A DNA stretch of 64,000 bases, from assembly GCA_019637795.1 (NCBI GenBank), contig JAHBUY010000005.1:124001-188000 (forward strand), read 5' to 3'. The translations under genes and the position numbers were made by a program. Positions 17,152-24,940 of the stretch are shown here, one piece after another (positions within the stretch are counted from its first letter, which is position 1; every line of letters begins with the position of its first letter). The notes below the pieces were generated by a model that was not told the DNA's origin, searched no databases, and saw only the letters and a program-made list of their open reading frames with translations. The DNA is from a bacterium. GTDB taxonomy: Bacteria; Desulfobacterota; Binatia; HRBIN30; CADEER01.

Positions 17152-17903
17152 GCCGCGGCGGCCCTCGCAGGCGCGCCGCGGCGCCCGGACGCTGGCCGGC
17201 AGGCCCCCCCGCCCCGCCGGCGCGGGTAGGGCGCCCGGCGCGCCGATCGCTCGGGATCTTCGGCGGCACCTTCGATCCCATCCATCTCGGGCACCTGCGC
17301 TGCGCCGAGGAAGCGCGCGAGCAGCTCGGGCTCGACCACATCCTGTTCATCCCCGCCGCCGATCCGCCGCACAAGCCGCAGCGGCGGATCACCCCGGCCA
17401 CGCACCGTCTGGCGATGGTCAGGCTGGCGACCGCCGGCAATCCACGCTTCCGCGTCTCCGATATCGAGATCGAACGGCGCGGACCGTCGTACACCGTCGA
17501 CACCCTGCGCAGCCTGCGGCTGCGCCTCGGCCCGACGGCGCGACTCGTCCTGCTGCTCGGGCTCGACGCCTTCCGCGACATCGGCACCTGGAAGGACTAT
17601 CGGACACTGTTCACCCTCGCCGACTGCGCCGTGTGGACCCGCCCTCCGGGCGCGCGCGGCCGGCCGCGCGCGCTCCTGCCCGTTGCCGCTCGCGGGGACT
17701 TTTGCTACGCAGACGACCAGACCACGTTGATTCATCGCACGGGGACCCGTATCCAATTCCTCACCGTGACCGCGCTCGACATCTCGGCCTCGAACATCCG
17801 CCAGCGCCTGCGCAGCGGACGTTCGGTGCGCTACCTGCTGCCGCCGGCCGTCGAGCGTCATGTGCTTCGCGAGGGGCTCTACCGGGGCCGCGTCGTCTCT
17901 TGA
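17148..17903 (+). CDS. nadD: Nicotinate-nucleotide adenylyltransferase
   Basis: NadD adenylates nicotinate mononucleotide to deamido-NAD. The nucleotidyltransferase signature GIFGGTFDPIHLGHL is followed by the substrate loop FIPAADPPHKPQRRITPATHR and the C-terminal ISASNIRQRLRSGRSVRYLLP. The protein has 251 residues because of an N-terminal extension of about 34 residues rich in Arg, Pro and Ala ahead of the core; a later GTG (beginning VGRPARRS) would remove most of it. The GTGA overlap with proA supports the upstream start. The order proA-nadD-rsfS is common in Proteobacteria. Confidence 0.94.
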   Translation: MSRGGPRRRAAAPGRWPAGPPAPPARVGRPARRSLGIFGGTFDPIHLGHLRCAEEAREQLGLDHILFIPAADPPHKPQRRITPATHRLAMVRLATAGNPRFRVSDIEIERRGPSYTVDTLRSLRLRLGPTARLVLLLGLDAFRDIGTWKDYRTLFTLADCAVWTRPPGARGRPRALLPVAARGDFCYADDQTTLIHRTGTRIQFLTVTALDISASNIRQRLRSGRSVRYLLPPAVERHVLREGLYRGRVVS

Positions 17904-18307
17904 AGAAGCCCGCCACCGACCCGCGCGAGACCGCGCTCCTGTGCGTCCGCTACGCCCTCGACAAGAAGGCGTACGATCTCCTGTTGCTCGACGTGAGCGG
18001 CCTCACCTCGCTGGCCGACTTCTTCCTCATCTGCACCGGCCGGTCGGACACCCAGGTACAGGCGATCGCCACCAGCATCGAGGAGGGCCTCGGCAGCCTC
18101 GGCCGCAAGCCGCGCATGATCGAGGGGCTGAGCAGCGGCCACTGGGTGCTGATCGACTACGGCGACGTCGTCGTCCACATCTTCCTCGAGTCGGTGCGCG
18201 AGTTCTACGATCTCGAGCGCCTGTGGGCGCGCGGCACGGTGGTCCAGCTCCCCGAGCCGTATCGCAGTCAGGCGCGCGACCTGCGCCTCGCCAGCAACGC
18301 CCGCTGA
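17900..18307 (+). CDS. rsfS: Ribosomal silencing factor RsfS
   Basis: RsfS binds L14 on the 50S subunit and blocks joining with 30S during starvation. The 135-residue protein has the DUF143 signature: KKAYDLLLLDVSGLTSLADF, FLICTGRSDTQVQAIA and HWVLIDYGDVVVHIF, ending with YDLERLW. The start appears to be TTG at 17900, overlapping the nadD stop as TTGA; no ATG or GTG is in a suitable place. Coupling with nadD and the conserved order support it. The LapA/LapB-like gene follows after ten bases. Confidence 0.93.
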   Translation: MKKPATDPRETALLCVRYALDKKAYDLLLLDVSGLTSLADFFLICTGRSDTQVQAIATSIEEGLGSLGRKPRMIEGLSSGHWVLIDYGDVVVHIFLESVREFYDLERLWARGTVVQLPEPYRSQARDLRLASNAR

Positions 18308-18317
18308 GCGGCCAGCC

Positions 18318-19601
18318 ATGAAGCGCGGCCTCTTCGTGCTGGGCGGCATCGCGCTCGTCGCCATCTTCGCCCTGCTGATCGCGCTCAACCCGGGCGAGGT
18401 CGAGTTCCATCCCACCCACCTGCACAGCTTCCGGCCGATGCTGGGAGTGCTGTTGATCCTCACCTTCTGCGCCGGCGGCGCGCTCGTGCTGGTCGGCGGC
18501 GGCATGCGCCAGCTCTCGATCCGGCTCGGCGACTGGCGCGCCCGCCGCAGCGCCAAGCAGGCGGCGCAGGCCGCCGCGTGGCACGAGGCGGGCGAGGCCG
18601 CGGCCTGGGCCGGCGAGCTCGAACGCAGCCGCACCCTGATGCGCAAAGCCTGGCGCCGCCAGGCGGGCAACAGCGCCGCGGCGCTGTCGCTCGCCTCGTC
18701 GTACATGGACACCGGCGAGTATCCCGCCGCCCAGGAGGTGCTGCAGGCGGCGCTCGAAGAGGATCCGAACGACGCCGATCTGCGCTACGCGCTCGGCGAG
18801 ACCCTGCGCCGGCGCGGCGAGATCTTCGAGGCCATCCGCATGCTGGAAACGCTGCGGGTGCGCTTCCCGCACGCGCCGCGCGTCCTGATCAGCCTGCGCG
18901 AGCTCTACCGCGAGGCCGAGCGCTGGCGCGAGGCGGCCGACGTCGAGGCAGCCTACCTCGAGTCGCTGCCGGCGGCGGCACGGGCCGGCGAGCAGGGCCG
19001 CCTCACCGAGCTGCGCTACCAGGCGGCGCTGGCCCTGAGCGATCCGGCGGAGCGCGCCGCGGCGCTCGACGCGGTCGTGCAGCGCGACCGCGCCTTCGTC
19101 CCGGCGCAGGTCAGCCTCGGCGACGCGCTCGCCGAGTGCGGCCGCGTCGACGAGGCGATGAAGCTGTGGGAGAAGGCGCTGCGCGCCCAGCCGCGGCTGG
19201 TGCTGATCGAGCGCTTGCTGGCGCACGAGCGCTCGGCCCGCGAGCACGAGCGCATCCTCGCCCTGCTCGGCAAACACTGGAGCGACCTCGACGGCGATGG
19301 CGCCCGCCTGCTCCTCGCCCGCACCGCCCTGGCCAGCGGCAACGCCGAGACCGCCGAACGCGAGCTGCGCGCCATCGGCAAGCAGGACGCCCCCACCGTA
19401 CAGCGCGCCTGGGCCGAGCTGCACCACCAGCGCGGCGACCATGCGGCCGCCTGGACCGCCCTCAGCGGCGCCGCCGACCGCCTCGGCGCCGCCGCCGCCG
19501 ACCACCGCTGTTCGGTGTGCGGCCGCAGCAGCGAAGCCTGGGTCGGCTACTGCGGCGGCTGCGGCCGCTGGGACACCTACCGCGCCGGGGAAGCCGCCTG
19601 A
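18318..19601 (+). CDS. LapA-LapB fusion: membrane anchor, TPR repeats, rubredoxin-type zinc ribbon
   Basis: This 427-residue protein begins with two transmembrane segments (about 5-24 and 37-60) arranged like LapA/DUF1049, with NPGEVEFHPTHLHSF between them. About 280 residues of TPR-like helical repeats follow (for example ALEEDPNDADLRYALGETLR and FVPAQVSLGDALAECGR). It ends in a Cys4 zinc ribbon, CSVCGRSSEAWVGYCGGCGRW, like the rubredoxin knuckle of LapB/YciM. In E. coli LapA and LapB are separate proteins; LapB brings LpxC to FtsH and so limits LPS synthesis. Here both appear in one chain. The LPS role is inferred from the architecture. Confidence 0.8.
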   Translation: MKRGLFVLGGIALVAIFALLIALNPGEVEFHPTHLHSFRPMLGVLLILTFCAGGALVLVGGGMRQLSIRLGDWRARRSAKQAAQAAAWHEAGEAAAWAGELERSRTLMRKAWRRQAGNSAAALSLASSYMDTGEYPAAQEVLQAALEEDPNDADLRYALGETLRRRGEIFEAIRMLETLRVRFPHAPRVLISLRELYREAERWREAADVEAAYLESLPAAARAGEQGRLTELRYQAALALSDPAERAAALDAVVQRDRAFVPAQVSLGDALAECGRVDEAMKLWEKALRAQPRLVLIERLLAHERSAREHERILALLGKHWSDLDGDGARLLLARTALASGNAETAERELRAIGKQDAPTVQRAWAELHHQRGDHAAAWTALSGAADRLGAAAADHRCSVCGRSSEAWVGYCGGCGRWDTYRAGEAA

Positions 19602-19608
19602 CGCTGGA

Positions 19609-19651
19609 CGGCCGCGGCAGCGCGACCCGACATAGCGGTACGCCGCGGCCG
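19609..19651. terminator. Hairpin between convergent genes
   Basis: CGGCCGCGGC (19609-19618) and GCCGCGGCCG (19642-19651) form a perfect 10-base inverted repeat with a 23-base loop, lying between the stops of the LapA/LapB-like gene and the minus-strand ArsA gene. There is no T-run, so termination is inferred from the position and stem strength. Confidence 0.4.
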
Positions 19652-19655
19652 CGGA

Positions 19656-20765
19656 CTACGCGGCGAGGAAGTGCGGGATCATCCGTCGCAGGCCGGTGAT
19701 GTCGTGCAGGTCCTCGTCGAAGTTGGGAACGGCGGCGACGACGGTGCGCGGCGGCAGTTGGCGGCGGAAGGCCTCCATCCGGACCTGGTCGCCGCGCGCC
19801 TGCATCTCGTAGTCGAGGAAGTTGTCGACCAGGCGGTCGGCGTGGCCGCTGCGCTTGATGACGCTGCCGACCAGCTCGCGCAGCCACGCCTCGTCGAGGC
19901 GGCGGACGCCGGCCAGCGCCTCGCGCTGCACGCGGTTGAAGACGACCGCGCGCAGGGACACGTCGAGCGCCGCGAGTTGGCGACAGAACTCCTCGGCCTC
20001 GCCCAGCACCTGCTCCTCGGGCGAGGTGACGACGACGAAGGCGGTGTGCTTGGAGTGCAGCAGCTTGTCCACCACCTGCACCCGCGCCTCGAAGCCGTCG
20101 AACAGACCGCTCATGGCGTTGAAGAAATCGGAGATCTCGACCAGCGCCTTGACGCCGGTGGCATCCTCGAGGCGGTGCAGCAGGGTGCCGGCGGCGCGGT
20201 TCATCACCCGCAGCGTCGACCAGCCGGCGGAGAAGTACGGCTTGATGAACCAGCGGATCACCTGGCGATCGAGGAAGGCGGCGATGCGGCGCGGCGCGTC
20301 GAGGAAGTCGAGCGCGTGCCGGGCGGGCGGCGTGTCGACGACGATCAGGTCGTACCGGCCGCTGGCGTGCAGCTCGGCGAGCTGCTCGATCGCCATGTAC
20401 TCCTGCGAGCCGGCGAAGCTCTCCGACAGGTGCTGGTAGAAGCGATTGGCGAGGATGCGGTGGCGCACCTCGGCGCTGGGGGCGTAGCGTTCGACCAGCG
20501 CGTCCCAGGCGCCCTTCTGGTCGAGCATCATGGCGTCGAGCGCGCCGCCGCCGATGCGCACCTTGCGCGCCTGGTTGCCGAGCGAGCGCAGCCCGAGCGC
20601 GTCGGCCAGGCGGCGCGCCGGATCGATGGTCATCACCATCGTCCGCCGGCCCTGCTCGGCGCCGTGCACGGCGAGCGCCGCCGCGGTGGTCGTCTTGCCG
20701 ACTCCGCCGCTGCCGGCGCAGATCACCACGTGGTGGCGCGCCACCACCTCGGCGAGCGACTTCAC
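19656..20765 (-). CDS. ArsA-family ATPase (second of a pair)
   Basis: This is a 369-residue P-loop ATPase of the ArsA/GET3 branch of the SIMIBI class. The deviant Walker A is CAGSGGVGKTTTAAALA near residue 17, followed by the DPARRLADALGL switch region and YDLIVVDTPPARHALDFLDAP, which is the A-type DTPP motif with the adjacent His. There is no arsenite Cys triad visible. The GTG start overlaps the upstream ArsA-type gene's stop by four bases (GTGA). Paired ArsA-like proteins occur in Actinobacteria and Myxobacteria and probably act as a heterodimer; the role is not known here. No arsenic genes are nearby. Confidence 0.85.
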   Translation of the reverse strand: MKSLAEVVARHHVVICAGSGGVGKTTTAAALAVHGAEQGRRTMVMTIDPARRLADALGLRSLGNQARKVRIGGGALDAMMLDQKGAWDALVERYAPSAEVRHRILANRFYQHLSESFAGSQEYMAIEQLAELHASGRYDLIVVDTPPARHALDFLDAPRRIAAFLDRQVIRWFIKPYFSAGWSTLRVMNRAAGTLLHRLEDATGVKALVEISDFFNAMSGLFDGFEARVQVVDKLLHSKHTAFVVVTSPEEQVLGEAEEFCRQLAALDVSLRAVVFNRVQREALAGVRRLDEAWLRELVGSVIKRSGHADRLVDNFLDYEMQARGDQVRMEAFRRQLPPRTVVAAVPNFDEDLHDITGLRRMIPHFLAA

Positions 20766-21754
20766 GTCCGCCCCGCGCGGCGCGTCGACAACGCCGGCAC
20801 CGTCAGGCGCTGCGCCAGCGCCCGCAGCTCCGCGTAGCCGAACTCCTCGGCGAACAGGAACGGCAGGTCGATCACCGGCAGGTCGACCGCGCCCACCAGG
20901 CGGGCGCGATGGCGGGCGTTGAGCTCCGCCCAGCCGATCTCCTCGCGGGCGCGGGTCGCCACCGCGCTGAGCAGCGGCCCGGCCTTGGCGTCGCGCGCGC
21001 CGCCGGCCGCGCGCTCGAGACGCTGCGCGTCCTCCAGCGCCAGACCGCCGGCGTGCAGCCGGTTCACGAACAGCAGGCCGGTCGGCATGCCGAGGTCGTC
21101 GCGCAGCGCGCGGTGCATGGTGATCGTCTCGTTGACCGGCATCTCCTCCGCGGTGGTGACGAGGTTCACCGCGGTGCGCGCCGAATCCGTGAGCAGATCG
21201 ACCAGGCGCTGCGCCTCGCGGTGCACGAGCCCGATCTCGAAGGTGTCGCGCGCCGCCGCCGGCATGCGCAGGTACTGCAGTCCATGGCCGGTCGCCGGCG
21301 CGTCGACGATCACGTGATCCCAGCCCGGCCCGCGCCCGCCGTCGTCGCCGCGCTCGGCCTCGAACCAGATCTTCCCGATCGTCATCAGCTCCTTCAGCCC
21401 CGGCGCCGCGGCGACGAAGTACTGGTAGAGCTGGCTCCGGAAGACGGCCTGCAGCAGCCGCTTCACCGGAATGATCATCGACAGGTACTCGGCCAGCGCC
21501 GCCTTGCCCTCGATGGCCATCAGCCAGGGGCCGGCGGGCGTCGGCACCGCCTGGCCGAGCGGACCCGGCTCGGCCTGCAGCAACTGCGGCGCCCGGGCGA
21601 CGCCGTCGACCTCGCACAGCAGCACCCGCTTGCCGCGCCGCGCCCCCTCCAGCGCCAGCGCGCACGCCACCGTCGTCTTGCCGACGCCGCCCTTGCCGAC
21701 CACGAACAGCAGTCGGCGGCGGAAGAGATCGTCGAGGGTCACGACCGCTCCCAT
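20762..21754 (-). CDS. ArsA-family ATPase (first of a pair)
   Basis: This 330-residue P-loop ATPase is a diverged paralogue of the downstream protein. It has LLFVVGKGGVGKTTVACALA at the N-terminus, the DHVIVDAPATGHGLQYLRMP motif in place of DTPP, and EEMPVNETITMHRALRD typical of the bacterial ArsA/GET3 relatives. The annotated ATG at 21754 has no ribosome-binding site because an inverted-repeat element starts three bases upstream; a GTG at 21742 (VTLDDLF) lies behind GGGAG and may be the true start. Its C-terminal stop is inside the next gene. Function is unassigned; an ATP-driven chaperone or targeting factor is plausible. Confidence 0.85.
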   Translation of the reverse strand: MGAVVTLDDLFRRRLLFVVGKGGVGKTTVACALALEGARRGKRVLLCEVDGVARAPQLLQAEPGPLGQAVPTPAGPWLMAIEGKAALAEYLSMIIPVKRLLQAVFRSQLYQYFVAAAPGLKELMTIGKIWFEAERGDDGGRGPGWDHVIVDAPATGHGLQYLRMPAAARDTFEIGLVHREAQRLVDLLTDSARTAVNLVTTAEEMPVNETITMHRALRDDLGMPTGLLFVNRLHAGGLALEDAQRLERAAGGARDAKAGPLLSAVATRAREEIGWAELNARHRARLVGAVDLPVIDLPFLFAEEFGYAELRALAQRLTVPALSTRRAGRT

Positions 21755-21757
21755 GGC

Positions 21758-21857
21758 GTGACCGGTGTCCGGTGGCCGGTGACCGGAAGTAGAACCGTCT
21801 CAGTACGCATCAGCTTGGCCGCGACCGACCGGTCACCGGGCGCCGGTCACTGGTCAC
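21758..21857. repeat. Inverted repeat of CCGGTGACC words
   Basis: The left arm 21758-21786 (starting GTGACCGGTGTCCGG) and right arm 21829-21857 (ending CCGGTCACTGGTCAC) are each 29 bases and pair at 25 positions by eye. The loop is 42 bases. Each arm is itself made of repeats of GTGACCGG. The element lies between fabF and the ArsA pair and occupies the place where the first ArsA gene's ribosome-binding site would be. Confidence 0.8.
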
Positions 21858-21898
21858 CCCATGGCGACCATACCACCGCCGGCGCGGATGACGAGCGC

Positions 21899-23152
21899 CT
21901 ACGCGCCCTCCCAGCGCCGGAAGGCGACGCAGGCGTTGGCGCCGCCGAAGCCGAAGGAGTTGGAGAGGGCGACGCGCACCGGGGCGTGGCGGGCGGTGTT
22001 GGGAACGTAGTCGAGATCGCACTCGTCATCGGGGTGCTCGTAGTTGATCGTCGGCGGGATGACGGCGTGCTGCAGCGTCAGCACGGTGTACACCGCTTCG
22101 AGGCCGCCGGCGCCGCCGAAGAGGTGGCCGGTCATCGATTTGGTCGAGCTGACGGCGAGACGCGCCGCGTGCTCGCCGAAGAGGCGCTTGATCGCCTGCG
22201 TCTCGTTGGCGTCGTTGTATGGCGTCGCCGTGCCGTGGGCGTTGATGTAGTCGACGTCGGTGGGCACCAGCCCGCCGCTCGCCAGCGCCAGCCGCATGCA
22301 CTCGGCGGCGCCGCGGCCCTCGGGCGCCGGCGAGGTGATGTGGTAGGCATCGCAGTTGGCGCCGTAGCCGACCACCTCGGCGTAAATACGGGCGCCCCGG
22401 GCGTGAGCGCGGGCGAGCGATTCGAGCACCAGGACGCCGGCCCCCTCGCCGATGACGAAGCCGTCGCGATCGCGGTCGAACGGCCGGCTGGCGCGGGTCG
22501 GCTCCTCGTTGCGGGTCGACATGGCGCGCATGACGGCGAACCCGCCGACGGCGAGCGGCGTGATCGCCGCCTCGGCGCCGCCGCTGATGACGACGTCCTG
22601 CTCGCCGTCGCGGATCAACCGGAACGCCTCACCAACACCCTGCCCGCCGGACGCGCAGGCGCTGGTCGGCGTGTAGTTGACGCCCGTGCAGCCGAAGCGG
22701 ATCGCGATCAGCCCCGGCGCCATGTTGGCGATGACGCGCGGAATGACGAACGGCGACAGCCGCTTGTGGCCGCCCTCGAGAAACGCCTTGTGGTACTCCT
22801 CGAGCGTCGCCAGGCCGCCCATGCCGACGCCGATGACGACGCCGACCCGCCCGGCTTCGTCGGAGGCGATGCGCAGGCCGGCGTCGTCGACCGCCATCTG
22901 CGCCGCCGCGATCGCGAACTGCGCGAAGCGGTCGACCTTCTTGATGTCCTTCTTCTCCAGGTAGGCGGCGGGATCGAAGCCGCGCACCTCGCCGGCGATC
23001 CGCACCGGCAGCGCCGAGGCGTCGAACAGCTCGATCGGGCCGATCCCGGAGCGGCCGGCGGTGACGGCCTCCCAGTTCGGCGCGACGCCGATCCCGAGCG
23101 GCGACACCGCCCCCAGACCGGTCACCACGACACGCGCGCGTTCCCCCGCCAT
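21899..23152 (-). CDS. fabF: 3-oxoacyl-ACP synthase II (FabF)
   Basis: FabF condenses malonyl-ACP with acyl-ACP in fatty-acid elongation. The 417-residue protein has the Cys-His-His catalytic triad: the nucleophile in TSACASGGQGVGEA, the first His in INAHGTATPYNDANE and the second in KSMTGHLFGGAGGLE. VVVTGLGAVSPLGIG at the N-terminus and SNSFGFGGANACVAF at the C-terminus are also typical. The ATG at 23152 (MAGERAR) fits the family better than an in-frame start 12 codons upstream. No acpP or fabG is adjacent, so this is a detached copy; a second fabF elsewhere in the genome is possible. Confidence 0.94.
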   Translation of the reverse strand: MAGERARVVVTGLGAVSPLGIGVAPNWEAVTAGRSGIGPIELFDASALPVRIAGEVRGFDPAAYLEKKDIKKVDRFAQFAIAAAQMAVDDAGLRIASDEAGRVGVVIGVGMGGLATLEEYHKAFLEGGHKRLSPFVIPRVIANMAPGLIAIRFGCTGVNYTPTSACASGGQGVGEAFRLIRDGEQDVVISGGAEAAITPLAVGGFAVMRAMSTRNEEPTRASRPFDRDRDGFVIGEGAGVLVLESLARAHARGARIYAEVVGYGANCDAYHITSPAPEGRGAAECMRLALASGGLVPTDVDYINAHGTATPYNDANETQAIKRLFGEHAARLAVSSTKSMTGHLFGGAGGLEAVYTVLTLQHAVIPPTINYEHPDDECDLDYVPNTARHAPVRVALSNSFGFGGANACVAFRRWEGA

Positions 23153-23207
23153 CTGCGCCGAAATAGAGAGGGTGCCGGCGGCGGTCAAGGCGCCCCGCGA
23201 CCGCGAC

Positions 23208-23987
23208 TCAGTCGGGCGACACCAGGCGCCGCGTCTTCTTCATCCAGCGCGCCGTCGCCCAGGCGGCGACGATGACCAGCCACGCCGGCAGCAGCGTCGC
23301 CAGCGCCCGCGTCAGCCCGGCGCGGCCGTCCCACTCGATCCACTGCAGCGCGATCAACGCCACGGCGCAGCTCGCGAAGGCGAAGGTCGTGCCGTACTCC
23401 TTGCGCACCACCCGCTTCCAGTCGAAGGCGAAGCGCGCCATCGTCGCCCGGATGCCGCGCAGATTGGGGATGAAGCGCGGGACGCGGGCGCAGAAGTCGT
23501 CGAAGGCGGGACCGAACTTGCGCGACAGGAACACCTCCTCGGCGCGCGCCATCGAGAACAGCGCCAGCCCAGCGACGGCGAGCATCCCGTAGGCGCCGGG
23601 GGCGTTCCAGATCATCATCAGCCCGGTCAGCAGGAGGAAGTTGCCGACGTACAGCGGGTGGCGGACGTGGGCGAAGATGCCGTCGACCACCAACTTGTCG
23701 GCGGCGATCGTGCGGTTCTTGCCGCCGCGCTGGATGTAGGCGAGGCCGATCACCAGGACGCGCAGCGCCTGGCCGGCGGTCGCCACCAGCAGCCCGGCCG
23801 CGTCCCACAGCAGCTCGCTGGTCGTCGACCGGCCGAACGGCCGCGGTCGGGTCAGCAGGAGGACGCCAGCCAGCAGGACCGGCGCTAGGCCGTTGCGATA
23901 GCGGAAGACCAGGTTGCCGAACGCGACCAGCGCGCCGTCGATCCCGCTCGGCGCCGCCGCCGCGTCACTTGACGGCGATGATGCCAC
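23208..23987 (-). CDS. Isoprenylcysteine carboxyl methyltransferase-like membrane protein
   Basis: This is a 259-residue membrane protein with about five hydrophobic segments. It carries the ICMT/phospholipid methyltransferase core: a glycine-bearing helix (LRVLVIGLAYIQRG), then VVDGIFAHVRHPLYVGNFLLLTG with the conserved RHPxYxG motif, and a C-terminal EEVFLSRKFGPAFDDFCARVPRFIP. In this superfamily the motif binds S-adenosylmethionine at the membrane face. Bacterial members methylate lipids or unknown substrates, so the substrate is open. The GTG start overlaps the cmoA stop by 23 bases. An extra C-terminal pair of membrane helices follows the core. Confidence 0.75.
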   Translation of the reverse strand: MASSPSSDAAAAPSGIDGALVAFGNLVFRYRNGLAPVLLAGVLLLTRPRPFGRSTTSELLWDAAGLLVATAGQALRVLVIGLAYIQRGGKNRTIAADKLVVDGIFAHVRHPLYVGNFLLLTGLMMIWNAPGAYGMLAVAGLALFSMARAEEVFLSRKFGPAFDDFCARVPRFIPNLRGIRATMARFAFDWKRVVRKEYGTTFAFASCAVALIALQWIEWDGRAGLTRALATLLPAWLVIVAAWATARWMKKTRRLVSPD

Positions 23988-24702
23988 AGAAGTTGTACCA
24001 CTTGAAAAAGACGTCGACGGCGCGGAAGCCGGCGCGCCGCAGCATGAGGTCGTTCTCTTCGAGTCGATAGGGGATCAGGACGTTCTCCAGCGCCTCGCGC
24101 TTGCGGGCGATCTCCAGCTCGCTGTAGCCGTTGGCTTGTTTGAACTCGTAGTAGTGCTGGATGTACAGCCGGTTGAGCAGCGACTCCTGCGCCACCAGCT
24201 TCTCGATCAGCAGCAGGCAGCCCTCGCGGTTGATGCCGGCGCAGACCTCGCGCAGCAAGCCCTCGCGGTGCACCGGCCGGACGAACTGCAGGGTCAGGCT
24301 CATCACCACCGCCGAGGCGTTGGTGATCGACAGGCCCTCGTTGAGATCGGCATGCCGCAGCTCGTATGGGTGACGCAGCCGGCCGGCGAGCGCCGCCTCG
24401 GCGCGTTCGAGCATGGCGGGCGAGTTGTCGAGCCCGACCAGCGTCACCTGCTGCGGCAGCGCGTCGAGCAGCGCCAGCGTCGTCCCGGTCGAACAGCCGA
24501 TGTCGTAGATGTTGGTCCCGTCGGCGGCGAAATCGCCCGCCAACTGGGCCAGCATGCGCTGCATCTCGCCGTAGAACGGCACCGAGCGCTCGAGCATGTC
24601 GTCGAACACCGACGCCGTCTCGGCATTGAAGCTGAAATCGGCGACCGGCCGCTCGGCCTCTTGGAACAGTTGATCGCGCTCACGGCGCCTGGCGCTTGGC
24701 AT
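23965..24702 (-). CDS. cmoA: Carboxy-S-adenosyl-L-methionine synthase CmoA
   Basis: CmoA converts SAM and prephenate to carboxy-SAM, used by CmoB to modify uridine 34 of tRNAs to cmo5U. The 245-residue protein fits the family in length and sequence: FNAETASVFDDMLERSVPFY, IYDIGCSTGTTLALL as the SAM motif, LVGLDNSPAML, and LIEKLVAQESLLNRLYIQHYY, ending FFKWYNFCGIIAVK. The ATG at 24702 follows GAAAGAGG; upstream extension is not conserved. CmoB is not in the window. The methyltransferase-like gene that follows overlaps its end. Confidence 0.92.
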   Translation of the reverse strand: MPSARRRERDQLFQEAERPVADFSFNAETASVFDDMLERSVPFYGEMQRMLAQLAGDFAADGTNIYDIGCSTGTTLALLDALPQQVTLVGLDNSPAMLERAEAALAGRLRHPYELRHADLNEGLSITNASAVVMSLTLQFVRPVHREGLLREVCAGINREGCLLLIEKLVAQESLLNRLYIQHYYEFKQANGYSELEIARKREALENVLIPYRLEENDLMLRRAGFRAVDVFFKWYNFCGIIAVK

Positions 24703-24940
24703 CGGGCCTCTTTCTTCTCGACGAGCTCGCCCGCGGCCGCCGCCTGCGCGCAGCCGTCTCCCTCGAGGGTAGGGCCCACTTATCCGCATCCCGCCATGCC
24801 GGCAAGCGACCCAGGCGCCGGCGCCGCGAATTGTGAGCCGGAGGTGAGAGTGGCGCGCCCGGTTGCCCGGCGCCGGCGCGCAAGGTACGTTCCCGCCCCG
24901 TGGACCCCGAGCCCCCCTCCGCGCCGCTGACGACGCGCTG

